From contig OZ020524.1 of assembly GCA_963971425.1 (NCBI GenBank), positions 18,901,022-18,965,021 of the forward strand: a stretch of 64,000 nt of DNA, written 5' to 3'. Under the pieces are notes generated by a model. It saw only the letters and a list, made by a program, of their open reading frames with translations, searched no databases and was not told the DNA's origin. Made by a program: the position numbers and the translations under genes. This document shows positions 1 to 9,450 of this stretch, in pieces (positions within the stretch are counted from its first letter, which is position 1; each line of letters begins with the position of its first letter). Source of the DNA: Bryoerythrophyllum caledonicum (Eukaryota > Streptophyta > Bryopsida > Pottiales > Pottiaceae).

Positions 1-188
1 CTTAGACCTGGAGTTGTTACATTGTTTCTATACAGTCCCATACTCCATACCGGCTATAAAAAACTAGACAAAATAATCATAGCCATACAAAAGTCCATTT
101 ATGGCCTCCCCAAATGTATGTCAAATACTATAACCCAACTTCCACAAAACCTATTTGGATTAGAAGCTTTCTCCCTTAAAAATGCGTA

Positions 189-1084
189 CAGTACCCTGTA
201 ACAAGTGTTGCAACCCCACTTTCAAACCTCACACTAAAACATTTATCACACTCACCACAATAGGATGTTGACCATGAAATTTTGCATGTACCACCGCTTG
301 GACATAAAGCATTTTTGGGCAAAATTTGGTATGTTAGAAATGAACGGTTTATGAAATAGAGCTAAATTTGCTAACTTTTGGGCCTTTGTTAAAAAACAAT
401 CATACATGGTACCCAATAGCTGCCATGGATCCAAATTTTTGGTAGAAGGTAGAAGTCGTGATGAGGAACAATATGGTGATATAAAAAATAATGGTATTCC
501 TAGGTATTTTTGTGTCCAGTTGCAATTCAAAATTTTAATAATGATTCCAAATTTTAGTTTGATTACAAAATTTGATTACAAAATTTTAATAATGATTCCA
601 AAGTATTAAATGGCCTTTTTTCTCATCTTTGTGACACCAAGTTATTCCTTACTATGACAACATGGTGTAACAAAAAAAGTGAGAAAAGTAGAAAATTACT
701 TTATTGTATAATCAAACTAAAATTTAGCCTTCCTTTTAAAATTTTGAATTGCAACTGAACACAAAAATACCTAGGAATACCATTATTTTTTATATCACCA
801 TATTGTTCCTCATCACAACTTCTACCATCTACCAAAAATTTGGATCCATGGCAGCTATTGGGTACCATGTATGATTGTTTTTTAACAAAGGCCCAAAAGT
901 TAGCAAATTAGCTCTATTTTATAAACCGTTCATTTCTAGCATACCAAATTTTGCCCAAAAATGCTTTATGTCCAAGCGGTGGTACATGCAAAATTTCATG
1001 GTCAACATCCCGTTGTAGTGAGTGTGATAAATGTTTTATTGTGAGGTTTGAAAGTGGGGTTGCAACACTTGTTACAGGGTACTG
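189..1084. mobile_element. Foldback MITE, Tc1/mariner-like, inserted in LINE A
   Basis: Two near-identical inverted arms of about 350 bp (189-540 and 735-1084) surround a loop of about 190 bp. The ends read CAGTACCCTGTAACAAG and its reverse complement. They sit between TA dinucleotides at 187-188 and 1085-1086, within a shared GTAC. TA duplication and a CAGT start are typical of Tc1/mariner elements. Removing the element restores the LINE frame (NAY-LQCI). No transposase is encoded, so it is non-autonomous. The transcript would fold into a long hairpin. Confidence 0.75.
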
Positions 1085-2139
1085 TACCTTCAATGTATTT
1101 GAGAACAACTATAAAACACACTCAATGACAAAAGCACACTTGGAAAGATTTACAAAGGTATCACACATTCCATTCTTGCCATTTACGGTGGAGCTAAAAA
1201 TATTCCTAGAATAAACAAAACCGACTGGATTAGATCACCAATCACCCAAACATTCTTTCTTCTAAAAAAACGAAGCAAAACTCTGTCTAAAGAGCACACT
1301 CACAAACTTCCATTAGAACCATTACCTTTGGAACAAATATGGCTACAAGAATCCCAAAATGACACAAGAATTAATCATCGCCGCTTCTAAAAAGTATTAC
1401 AAAAACTCCTTTAGGTAAATATCATCGACTTAAACCAAATCACTTTACCAACTGGAACACACATAATGGACCATATTGACTTCAAAACATTCCATACTAC
1501 ACCATCTAAATTAATAAAAAGCGCTATTAGTATTGCCCAACAATTATTTTGCCACGCCACATGCCCTAATACATGTGCATCACAATGCTCTATACATCCA
1601 AATCCCTACACACTTAAAGAAGCATTTGTCACCACCAACAACAACATCCATCCCAAAAATAACCCTCAACCAATTCACCGCACCCACTACTTCTCCCCCC
1701 CCAACATATATCCTTAAAAAGCCGTCCAAATATCCAATAAATTTCATTATTAAACACAAACATAGAAAACATATCGACTCAAACAAAATCATCAAAAATG
1801 ATACCAAATATCTATGCCAATGGCAACACAAAAGAAGAAGAACGCTAGTCCTCGAAGGAGACCGGCGTGAATAAAGTGTTTGTTTGTACCACCACTATGA
1901 CCATGCCCACCGGACAAGGAATTAGTAGTATGGAACTACTTCCCCCTCTCGAGGGTAGACACTATGTAACCAATAACCAACACCTCATGAAACCGACCAT
2001 AACAAGAAACGAATGCAAGGGAAAAAAAGGGGGGGGGGAAAGGGTAGGGAGGGGAAACAATTTTTATATAGGATGTTTGCAAGGGAGGTCCTTAGTATGC
2101 AAAGAGTGAGAGGGTAAGTGAGGTAGGGTAGGTGTGATT

Positions 2140-3410
2140 TTATGGGGTGTCTTGAATGTCTTGGAGGGTTTGGTTGTTTTCAATTTTTTGTTTATGTAGC
2201 AGTATGGACATAGCATGTTGAATAGCAATGATATTACTGTTTTTGAAGGTATTTTTAATAGGGTCAATGGGGATTTTAAAGGTATCCTCAAGGGTTTTCA
2301 TAGATGGGATGTAGGTAGTGGCATGAACACCGCCCGTGATGACCTTAAGGGGGTCCACTTTCCATCCGAGTGCAATGATATCATTGATAAGGGATTGGTA
2401 TTTTTTGGTTTTATTAGTAATTTTTTTTTGGGGAGAATCTGTCATTGCAATATGTGAATTCGATGAATTGAATGGTGAGGTCTTGGTTTATGTGGTTGGG
2501 TGGGAGGTCATTATGAGGCAGGCCTTTAAAAGCACCACGGCCTTGGTGTAGTGGTTTGGGTCATGGCGCACTGGTGAGGTGGTTGTGAGTTCAAGTCCTA
2601 TTGCCGGCGTGGTGCCTACCACCATAGTCCACCCAATTATGGTGGGGGGTCGTTGTATGGGGACCTACAAAGCCCTTGGGGGGGATGACACGTCGGTTGT
2701 CTCTAAGGCATTTAGTATAGGGAAGCACTTAGTGTAGAAAAGTGTTTATCCTCGAGAGGGGGGAGTAGTTCTATTACACTAGCCTATGTCCCGTGGCCAT
2801 ATGCTTAGTGAAGAGAATGAACAAACGTTGTATTCACGCCGGTCTCCTTCGGAGACCAAAGTTCTTCTTCTTCTAGGCCTTTAACGCACATGATATCTGA
2901 TTTGAGTCTGGCATTACAATGACATCTTTCAGTTTCACAAGTGCATGGGAGTAGCCAGGAGGGAACCGTGTTTTCTTGTGGATTATTGTTAAAGGTTTTG
3001 ACATTCATGAGTATAAAACAACGGGATTTGGTATGGGTGGTAATTAATTTCCGAATCTCTCATACCGCTTTGTTATGTCGTTTGACAATTAGAGAGTATA
3101 TGTGGCGGTTTTGGCATTTAAGTATCACGTGAAGCCATGTGTCCAGGTCTGTGGAGGGGCATGTGGGGCATGTAATGGATGGGAATCTTTCTACACCAAA
3201 GAAGAGTTGTTTTCGGGCATTCTCCATGTATTGGCCGGTGCGGAATTTGATATGGCAGGTTATTTGTGAGTCAGAGATAGTGGGGTTTTTCCAAAAGTTT
3301 GTAGAGAGTTCGTTGTCTATATTATTGTTTCCTGTCCATTTTTTAATGTAGGGAAGTTTTTCTGAGATTTGATCCCGGTCATTGATAAAGCTTGTTTTTT
3401 GAGATACAAC
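2140..3410 (-). pseudogene. LINE B ORF C-terminus: CCHC knuckle plus restriction-like endonuclease, SINE-interrupted
   Basis: Reading leftwards, the remnant shows a CX2CX9HX4C knuckle (CPTC...H....C, about 3150-3200) and a CTCETERCHC cluster (about 2930). It then has a KSD motif (the position of PD in the other copy) and IEFTYCND (about 2440-2460). The block ending LHKQKIENNQ closes at 2140. The order zinc cluster, PD, then D/E-x-T/K resembles the restriction-like endonuclease of early-branching LINEs such as R2 and Dualen. The SINE at 2530-2874 separates MCVKGL from LPHNDL, and a frame change occurs in the poly-A stretch near 2425. It is non-functional. The nuclease assignment rests on motif order only. 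Confidence 0.6.
2530..2874 (+). mobile_element. tRNA-derived SINE (copy B) with LINE-type 3' tail
   Basis: This 345-bp element is flanked by perfect duplications AGGCCTTTAA (2520-2529 and 2875-2884). The head carries a pol III A box (TGGTGTAGTGG, 2545-2555) and a B box (GAGTTCAAGTCC, 2587-2598). The head folds with GCACCAC at its start and GTGGTGC after the B box. Its 3' part (about 2745-2874) matches the 3' end of the LINE in this window, including a GGTCTCC-TTC-GGAGACC hairpin and a TTC repeat tail. That indicates mobilisation by the LINE. Confidence 0.8.
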
Positions 3411-4515
3411 GGCAGCACAATAACAATACCTACAACAAATGGCTACCCCAAAGAAACCTCTTCCCATGGCATGACCAAAACACCCCCACCCACAACTCCG
3501 CACAACCAACACAATATTATCAACACATACAAAACAAATTCTACTTAGAAATCATCCAAACACACCACCTCCAGGAATAATTTCGTGATCCAAGATTCAT
3601 TACCCGACCCATAATCATTCCCCTCTTCAACATATACATAACCGAATGCAACCCGGAAAAAGTCATTCTCACATCAAACAATACAATTAAAATCAATGAA
3701 GACCACACACATATATACGAAGACAACTAATCCCTATTCTCATCATTAGACTCCAATGGCTATAAAACCAATACCATAACAAATTACAAACCTCCACAAA
3801 TATAGAACTAACAACTCAACCATTTGAAACTAAAATAGTTTGGCTATACCAAAGATACAAATGCCACATTCCTAAAAATGACCCCCTCAAACTCGCACAC
3901 TACACACTATCCACGCCCATTCAAGACTCACTAATCTCATCCTTTGACATCCAACACTTGTACTTTTCATCCCCCATCACATGCTCCATCCTACTTACTA
4001 AGTTCTATTCACCTTTCAAAAGAGACAAAATCTTCGGCTCATTAGAAAACGCCTTTGATCACAAATGGATTGGAAATGGTATTGCACACCTCCACAATAT
4101 AGAAGAAACACAACAAGCAATACATTGGGCATGACTCACAGCCCAAACTCTACCTCCACTATGATTATCACTCCAGACAATAGCGGGTACCAAAACTTTA
4201 ACCCACATTCATGCCCATTTCCAAATTCTTACATCATAGCTCTCTTTGAGGCACATTTGGTACCATATGAAGAATCCACCTTACCACCCAAATTATTAAA
4301 CAAACCTAGGCTCGAACCATCTACAATACAAATACTATGCATACACCATCAAAACAAGAACATTGGTGCTGCGGAACAATTTGCCACACTCACCTCCATA
4401 ACTAATAACCTCAACATAAGCCGACTATATGCAAAAATAGCCCCACCTACTCTCCCTCCAAATCCCAGTGAATTGTAATAAAAAATGGTCCAAACTCAAA
4501 TATGCCAATACAACA

Positions 4516-5786
4516 TAAGAAGAAGAAGAACTCCGGCCCCGGAAGGGACCGGTGTGAATATAGTGTTTGTTCATTCTATTCACTAATTTCATGGCCACCG
4601 GACAAAGGATAGTGAATCTAGAGCTACTTCCTCCTTTCGAAGGTAAACACTTTTCTACACTAAGTGCCTTAACCCCTAAAGGACTAAATGTTCCCCCGGG
4701 GTCATTTTGGATTTTGGGCATGTACCTACAATTCGAAAAAAAATCCTTTTTAATTGAATTTTTTTTCAAGATAGGATCTGATATGAGCTTCGTGGAGACA
4801 TTTTAAATTTTTTTTTTGGATTTGTGGTTTGAAAGTTAGTACCACTTAAAGCCAAAAGTGGGACTTCGGGCACCTCCAAAATTTTTGACAAATTTTTTTA
4901 TTGACATTGAGATTTTTCACACATATAAATAATATTTCCTTATTTAGAAATTTTCAAAAAAAAATCTTGTCTTTAGTGTATAAAGGCATTTTATTCCAAG
5001 TCAAACATTTTCACACATTGTTGGGCAACGGGGGAAAAAAACTTCATCTTTTCTACATAAAACCTAGAGATCTTCATATTTTTCACTTTTTTTTTTTTCA
5101 ACAACAATATATGGTGAAAACCTTCTTATTGACAGTTTGGATTATCATTTGAATACATACGTAGTTCACAAAAAAAATAATCGTGAAATGGCAATTTTTG
5201 AACCTCCACTCCTTGCACACTTGTTTTGAATATGCTACACCCCTTTTTTACCTCTAAAAATTGGTGTGTTGGGAAATAACATCATGCTTAAGACAATGGT
5301 AAAAGATTTAGACCTTGTACAATGCAAAAATTTGATACAAAATGAAGTCAAAGTCAGCTGATCTACTCTACGCAGGGATGAAAATGAACCATTGTTTTGA
5401 CTTTAAACACTAAAATCTATCAATCCGTGCGGTGGATTGCAACCAAAATTTGATGGCATGTTTATATGGAAGTCTATTTCAAGATCTCACGGTTGAAAAT
5501 CCAAAATTCACTTTAAAATGTGATTTTCATGTCTCTTTTTGAAAGTGGCAGTTTTGGACTGGTTTTAGAGCGAATTAGGTGGTCGTCCTTTAGGGGTTAA
5601 AGACAACCGACATGTCATCCCCCCCAAGGGCTTTTTGGGTACCCATACAACGAGGTCTCAAGACCCCCCACCATAGTTGGGTGGACTATGGTGGTAGGCA
5701 CCACGCCGGCATGGGGATTTGAACTCACAACCACCTCACCGGTGTGCCATGACTCAAACCACTACACCAAGGCCGCGGTGCCTCAG
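4516..5786 (-). mobile_element. SINE copy C, antisense in LINE A, split by a TTAA MITE
   Basis: This is the same SINE family as 2530-2874, in reverse orientation. The TTC tail and hairpin lie at 4516-4555. The tRNA-like head, with B box and A box on the minus strand, is at about 5690-5786. Target duplications are TACAACA at 4509-4515 and 5787-5793. A 924-bp MITE (4673-5596) sits in its middle; the uninterrupted SINE at 2530-2874 acts as the empty-site reference. Confidence 0.75.
4673..5596. mobile_element. TTAA-flanked MITE, copy 1 (piggyBac-like ends)
   Basis: The terminal inverted repeats are CCCCTAAAGGAC, with TTAA on each side (4669-4672 and 5597-5600). The uninterrupted SINE copy reads GCCTTA-GAGACAACC at this site, so TTAA is the duplicated target. 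TTAA duplication with a CCC start is the piggyBac signature, but no transposase is present and the superfamily is inferred. Five further related copies occur in the window (33650, 41338, 44425, 53749 and 58140 starts). Confidence 0.75.
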
Positions 5787-5868
5787 TACAACACAAACCA
5801 ATATGACCACACCATCCCTTCTCCTCACATATCATGACCATATCCCCTTAAAATTTACCCCTGCATAT

Positions 5869-6363
5869 AGTTACTACACAGATGGTTCCTTTTAAGAGCC
5901 AACGGAGGTCAACTCGGGACATTGGCAAAGAGAAAAAGCTGGATATGGTATATTCAACTCTGCCAAAGAAATCAAAATATCCGAACAACTACATGGACTT
6001 CAAAATATCCTCAGAGCATAAATGATGGCCCTCCACAAAACCCTCCAAATTATCACTACACAATATGCTAATGAACCAGCACACATCTTCACACATTGTA
6101 TAAACGTATTGTATCTATTAAACACACAAATAACTCATCTCACCCTCCACAATAGCCACCCCAACAAAGCCATACTAACATCTATAATGGTTCAAATGCT
6201 ACAATATCGAACACAAACCACAACCCTCCACAAAGTTAAAACACATGTCAATATAGAAGGAAATAAACAAGCAGATAAACTAGCCAAAGAAGGACTAGAT
6301 AAATCCCATAGAAATGCAAAACATCCACATGAACATGACCACGCTACCCCGTACTACCTTCAA
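5869..6363 (+). pseudogene. LINE A RNase H domain remnant
   Basis: YYTDGSF (about 5872-5892) carries the first RNase H aspartate. Downstream, the expected RAE motif reads RA-stop-MMAL (6015-6029), so the catalytic glutamate codon is now TAA. The next acidic site reads FTHCINVLYLLN, with His where Asp is expected. The C-terminal KTHVNIEGNKQADKLAKEG (about 6238-6294) keeps the last Asp. The fold is recognisable as LINE RNase H, but two of the catalytic acidic positions are lost. Confidence 0.7.
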
Positions 6364-6439
6364 TAAGAAAGTTGGTCTTCTTCAGAAGATACCCCGGACA
6401 AAGGCCCCATCAGATTTTTTGGATAAATACCTCAAAAAA

Positions 6440-7048
6440 CAAGATTCAATCAACAATCTCAATCTAATTTCAACAATCTCAGAAATCTGTAAACTAATAA
6501 TATCCTCTAATATATCACGGTGCTTTATAGTTATAAACGCTGGAACCTTCAACAACAAACCAGAAGAAAATATTGTCCCTTCATGGCTACTTCCATGCAC
6601 ATGTGGAACCGAGAGATGTAACTGGAATGCCAGATTTAAACCAGACATGCTATGTGTCAAAGGACTACCATATAAAGATCCCCCACTGGACCACATAAAT
6701 ACAACCGTTACTATTCAATTTATTGAATTCAAATGGTGTAATGATAGATTTTCCCTAGAAACAATTGAAAACAAAATCAATAAATATCAACCACTTATTA
6801 ATGACATTGCAACCCTTGGATGGAAATTTGACCCCCTAATCGTCATTCCAATTGGTGCTAGAGCTACTACTTTTATCCCCTCTGTGAAAAACCTCAAAAA
6901 AACATTCAATATCCCCATCAACCCCATAAAAAAGACATTTACAAAAATCAACACCATTGCTATCCAATATGCAATGTCCATACATCTACACAAACAAATC
7001 CTCGAAAACAACCAACCTCTCCCAGAATCACATGATAGTACTTCGTAA
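6440..7048 (+). pseudogene. LINE A C-terminal restriction-like endonuclease
   Basis: The longest open stretch of LINE A ends at 7048. It contains PSWLLPCTCGTERC (about 6577-6620), FKPDMLCVKG (about 6640-6663), TIQFIEFKWCNDRF (about 6712-6753) and a following K..KY..LI segment. This is the zinc-cluster, PD, E-x-K order of restriction-like endonucleases in early-branching LINEs. The CCHC knuckle seen in LINE B is missing here, probably through an internal deletion near 6375-6440. This part is nearly intact, but the element is dead upstream. Confidence 0.6.
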
Positions 7049-7149
7049 AACCTCTCAAAAACACTCATCCAATTTTGACAGACCACCTCTTGGAATTGAA
7101 CCTTGTGGCTCTGTTTGATTCTTGGTTCCCAATTGTTGGGTATTGGTTA

Positions 7150-7305
7150 CTGGTTCCTTGGTTACATAGTGTCTACCCTCGAGAGGGAAGAGTAGTTCCA
7201 TACTCACTAAACCTATTTCCGATGGACATGAATTTAGCGGTGGAACAAACAAACACTTAATTCACTCCGGCCCCTGTCTTTGGGGACCGGAGTTCTTCTT
7301 CTTCT
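7150..7305 (+). other. LINE 3' end: conserved stem-loop and TTC tail
   Basis: The last part of the LINE 3' UTR has a strong stem, ACTCCGGCCCC with GGGGACCGGAGT (about 7264-7293), followed by TTC repeats. The SINE tail at 2838-2874 has the equivalent hairpin with different but complementary stem bases (GGTCTCC/GGAGACC). Compensatory change implies selection on the RNA fold, probably as the reverse-transcriptase recognition signal. Confidence 0.6.
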
Positions 7306-7402
7306 CTTCTGCGCATTCTCAAAGTACGTACAAATACGAATTCAAGTACGTACTGATCCGCTACACACTACTGTCCAACCCAGTTTGCCGCCTGTTGCAG
7401 CG

Positions 7403-7408
7403 CACGTG
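7403..7408. promoter_or_regulatory. G-box CACGTG next to an inverted CCAAT box
   Basis: A perfect CACGTG palindrome is followed directly by ATTGG (7409-7413), about 155 bp upstream of a TATA box. G-boxes are bound by bHLH and bZIP factors and are common in light-regulated plant promoters. Its use by MinE is inference from position. Confidence 0.35.
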
Positions 7409-7559
7409 ATTGGTCGACGCCCCTCACATTCCGCAATTCAAAAAGCATGACCCTTCAACCAAGGTCTCCAACTCAGCAAGCCTCCGAAAACCTACTCTTC
7501 ATATACAGCGGTCAAAATCTTTTGAAACCATAGATATTAAAAAGAAAATGTGCGCAGAA

Positions 7560-7566
7560 TATAAAT
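7560..7566 (+). promoter_or_regulatory. Candidate TATA box of MinE
   Basis: TATAAAT lies about 345 bp upstream of the MinE start codon, which would give a 5' UTR of roughly 310 bp. That leader contains a minimal upstream ORF, ATG-TTT-TGA (7806-7814), and an out-of-frame ATG at 7829. Both could lower translation. There is no direct evidence for the start of transcription. Confidence 0.35.
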
Positions 7567-7907
7567 TATGCTGGTTGGCGGATTTAGGTACCCCACTGTG
7601 ATTTCAAAACCGCTCCAAACCCTAAGATCGTTGACACCACGCGTCGGATCCGTTGGGCGCTCCGATCTCGTGCTGCAATTGGCACATTGTGCACTAAGCG
7701 CCGCGAGCCCACACCCACAAGCAGCTAACTTTGCCCGATTATCACCTCAATATCAGCTGAGTATCTAATAGTTATCAATCGAGATATCCGCGATTTGAAC
7801 TCGTGATGTTTTGAACTTAAGTTCGAAGCGGATGCTTGCTTGTCTGAGGAGACGACGACACGAGGTGCGGGCGACGGCGCGGCGCAGGGGTTTGGAGGGC
7901 TGTCGCT

Positions 7908-9450
7908 ATGAGCAGCGTTGTGCCCGCGAGGGCGACTCTGGAGTTGCAATGCAGCTTCGCAGGGGCGCCGTTGAAGGTAAGCTCGTCCGGGATCGAGAGT
8001 TTGGATTTTATCGAAACCGGCATTCTGGCATGTGCTTTTCTATTCATTTTTTTGGATGGACGCGCTGGACTGGAACTCTTACTTTTGGTTATTGGTCAGG
8101 GTCTTGAGATGCGGTTTATGCGTTTTGCGTGTTGGTTTTGTGGAGGTAACGTAGGCTTTCGGTTGGCGTGTATGATAGTCTAAATAGTATTTGCTTGATC
8201 GTTGCGTTTGAATATATGTGGAAGAGGATTGCCAGATCTATCCTTGTTTTGCTCTTGATGTAGCTCGATGTAGCTCGATGTAGCTCGGTGTAGCTTGATG
8301 TTGAAAATAGGAGTGGGTTTCCGTCGAGAGCATGCTTCGAAGGCTTATTGGCACTTATTGCCTGTGAGTTCAAATAGTTGATGCGACAGAAGTAGTTGTC
8401 ATGAGGACATGTTTGGCATTTGGGCTCTTGTGAGCTCACGTACTTGTCTGTGACATACATTTGGGGTGAAGCTTTTCTAATGCTTTTATTTTTATTGATC
8501 TTGAGTGAAGCACGCTTCGAAGGCTTACTGGCATATATTGCCTTCTGAGTTCAAACAGTCGTTGCAATAGAATCGTTGTTCATGTTGGCATAGTTGACAT
8601 TGGAGCTCTCTCTGTAGCTTTAAGTGCTTGTCGTTGATTAACATTTAGGAAGTGAATAATTCGTTCATCTTCTGTGTTTTCTCATCTTAGTTGTTTTTGT
8701 GGCTTTTCGAGATTCGTTTTAACTGGAGTTCTACAAATTTGTGTTAAGCTGCAGTTTTAGTGCAATTTCTATTTCCTTCCCTCTGGTGTTCTGCAAAATG
8801 ATCATTGTCACTCATTGTTATAGCAGGGGGCGAGTGGGAATGGCCGCATTGTGTTTCTATCATTATCCATGACTGGAAGATGTAAAGGGCTTGGCACGAG
8901 GTTTCGTCTTCACCGTCACGCACACAATCGAACCGAACAACGTCGGTTCGCTTTTCATCATGGACTAGAAACCTCCAGAGCTGACTTTTCCACTAGCCAC
9001 GAGGCTGATGTTGCTGCAGGAGGCAGGAGTGAAACTTTTATGGAGCGTCTAACACGCGCTTGGGCTGTGCTTTTTCCTGCGAAGTCTAAGCCATCCTCAA
9101 ATAAGGAGATCGCGAAACAGCGCTTGAAAATGATACTAGTTTCCGACAGGTGCTCTGTGAATGACGAAGCCAAGAAGAAGATCGTGACCAACATTGTTGG
9201 TGCTCTTTCAGATTTCGTAGAAATTCAATCCGAGGAGAAAGTTCAGATCGACGTGGTCTCTGATGCAGACCTGAACACAGTTTGCTCTGTGACGGTGCCT
9301 GTTCGAAGGGTGAGGCCCGAGTACCAGGAATTCAGCAGAGAGCTTGTAAATGCCGATCTGAGGGCTTTTGACTTCGAGGAAGAGGAAGGCTCTATGCGAA
9401 TGGTTGATATTCATTTTGAGCGTCCTGGTGTGGACGACATCCAAAGTTGA
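7908..9450 (+). CDS. MinE: MinE-like plastid division topological specificity factor
   Basis: MinE works with MinD on plastid membranes to place the FtsZ division ring at mid-plastid. Exon 1 is 7908-7976 and encodes 23 residues starting MSSVVPARATLEL, a plausible start of a transit peptide. Exon 2 runs from 8824 (or 8827) to the TGA at 9450, giving about 231 aa, close to the usual plant length. The MinE core is at about residues 94-184: ERLTRAW, then AKQRLKMILVSDR (the MinD-interacting helix) and VQIDVVSDADLNTVCSVTVP (dimer sheet). The acidic C-terminal extension is typical of plant forms. The start was chosen because only this frame is phase 0 with the GT at 7977. No frame breaks are seen. 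It is the only clearly intact host gene in the window, and a LINE tail ends about 600 bp upstream of its start codon. Confidence 0.88.
7977..8823 (+). other. MinE intron 1 with tandem acceptor and internal duplication
   Basis: The donor is GTAAGC at 7977. The acceptor region reads TAG-CAG, so splicing after 8823 or after 8826 both keep phase 0 and differ by one Gln codon. The intron holds a tetramer-like array of AGCTCGATGT units (about 8258-8300). It also holds an imperfect direct duplication of about 150-175 bp (8329-8480 and 8509-8655), both starting near GCTTCGAAGGCTTA. Confidence 0.7.
8329..8655 (+). repeat. Imperfect direct duplication in MinE intron
   Basis: Two adjacent diverged copies share GCTTCGAAGGCTTA.TGGCA, the TGAGTTCAAA segment, and the GTGCTTGTC/GTACTTGTC and ACATT blocks in the same order. 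This looks like an old local duplication; no function is evident. Confidence 0.55.

Larger units (their letters stand above)
1832..3410 (-). mobile_element. LINE copy B, 5'-truncated, inserted antisense in LINE A
   Basis: This is a second copy of the same LINE family in the opposite orientation. Target duplications are GGCAACACAA (1822-1831) and GGCAGCACAA (3411-3420), a 9/10 match. On the minus strand it holds a zinc-knuckle region, a CxC motif and a restriction-like endonuclease. A 3' UTR (2139-1847) and a TTC tail at the 1832 end complete it. The 5' end is truncated at about 3410, as usual for target-primed reverse transcription. A SINE (2530-2874) splits its nuclease domain. Confidence 0.8.
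1..7305 (+). mobile_element. Decayed LINE (copy A) with RNase H and restriction-like endonuclease, host of nested insertions
   Basis: A plus-strand non-LTR retrotransposon runs off the left edge. Its coding remnant occurs in pieces: a reverse-transcriptase C-terminal part (1-188, 1087-1831, 3421-4515), RNase H (5869-6363) and a C-terminal nuclease (6560-7048). A 3' UTR ending in a TTC repeat at about 7305 follows. The pieces rejoin when three insertions are removed: a foldback element (189-1084), a minus-strand LINE (1832-3410) and a SINE (4516-5786). Across the LINE-B insertion the frame continues as CQWQHNNNTYNKW. Stops and frameshifts are frequent, so the copy is dead. RNase H plus a restriction-like endonuclease recalls the Dualen/RandI type of LINE; clade assignment is inference. 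Confidence 0.8.

Noticed and set aside
252-530. Mirrored ORFs at 252-530 (minus) and 914-1214 (both strands) as genes
   Set aside because: They are the two arms of the foldback element read in opposite directions; there is no independent coding evidence.
2536-2610. tRNA gene suggested by A and B boxes
   Set aside because: It is the head of a SINE with target duplications and a LINE-type tail; a second copy sits at 5690-5786, and no proper anticodon arm is evident.
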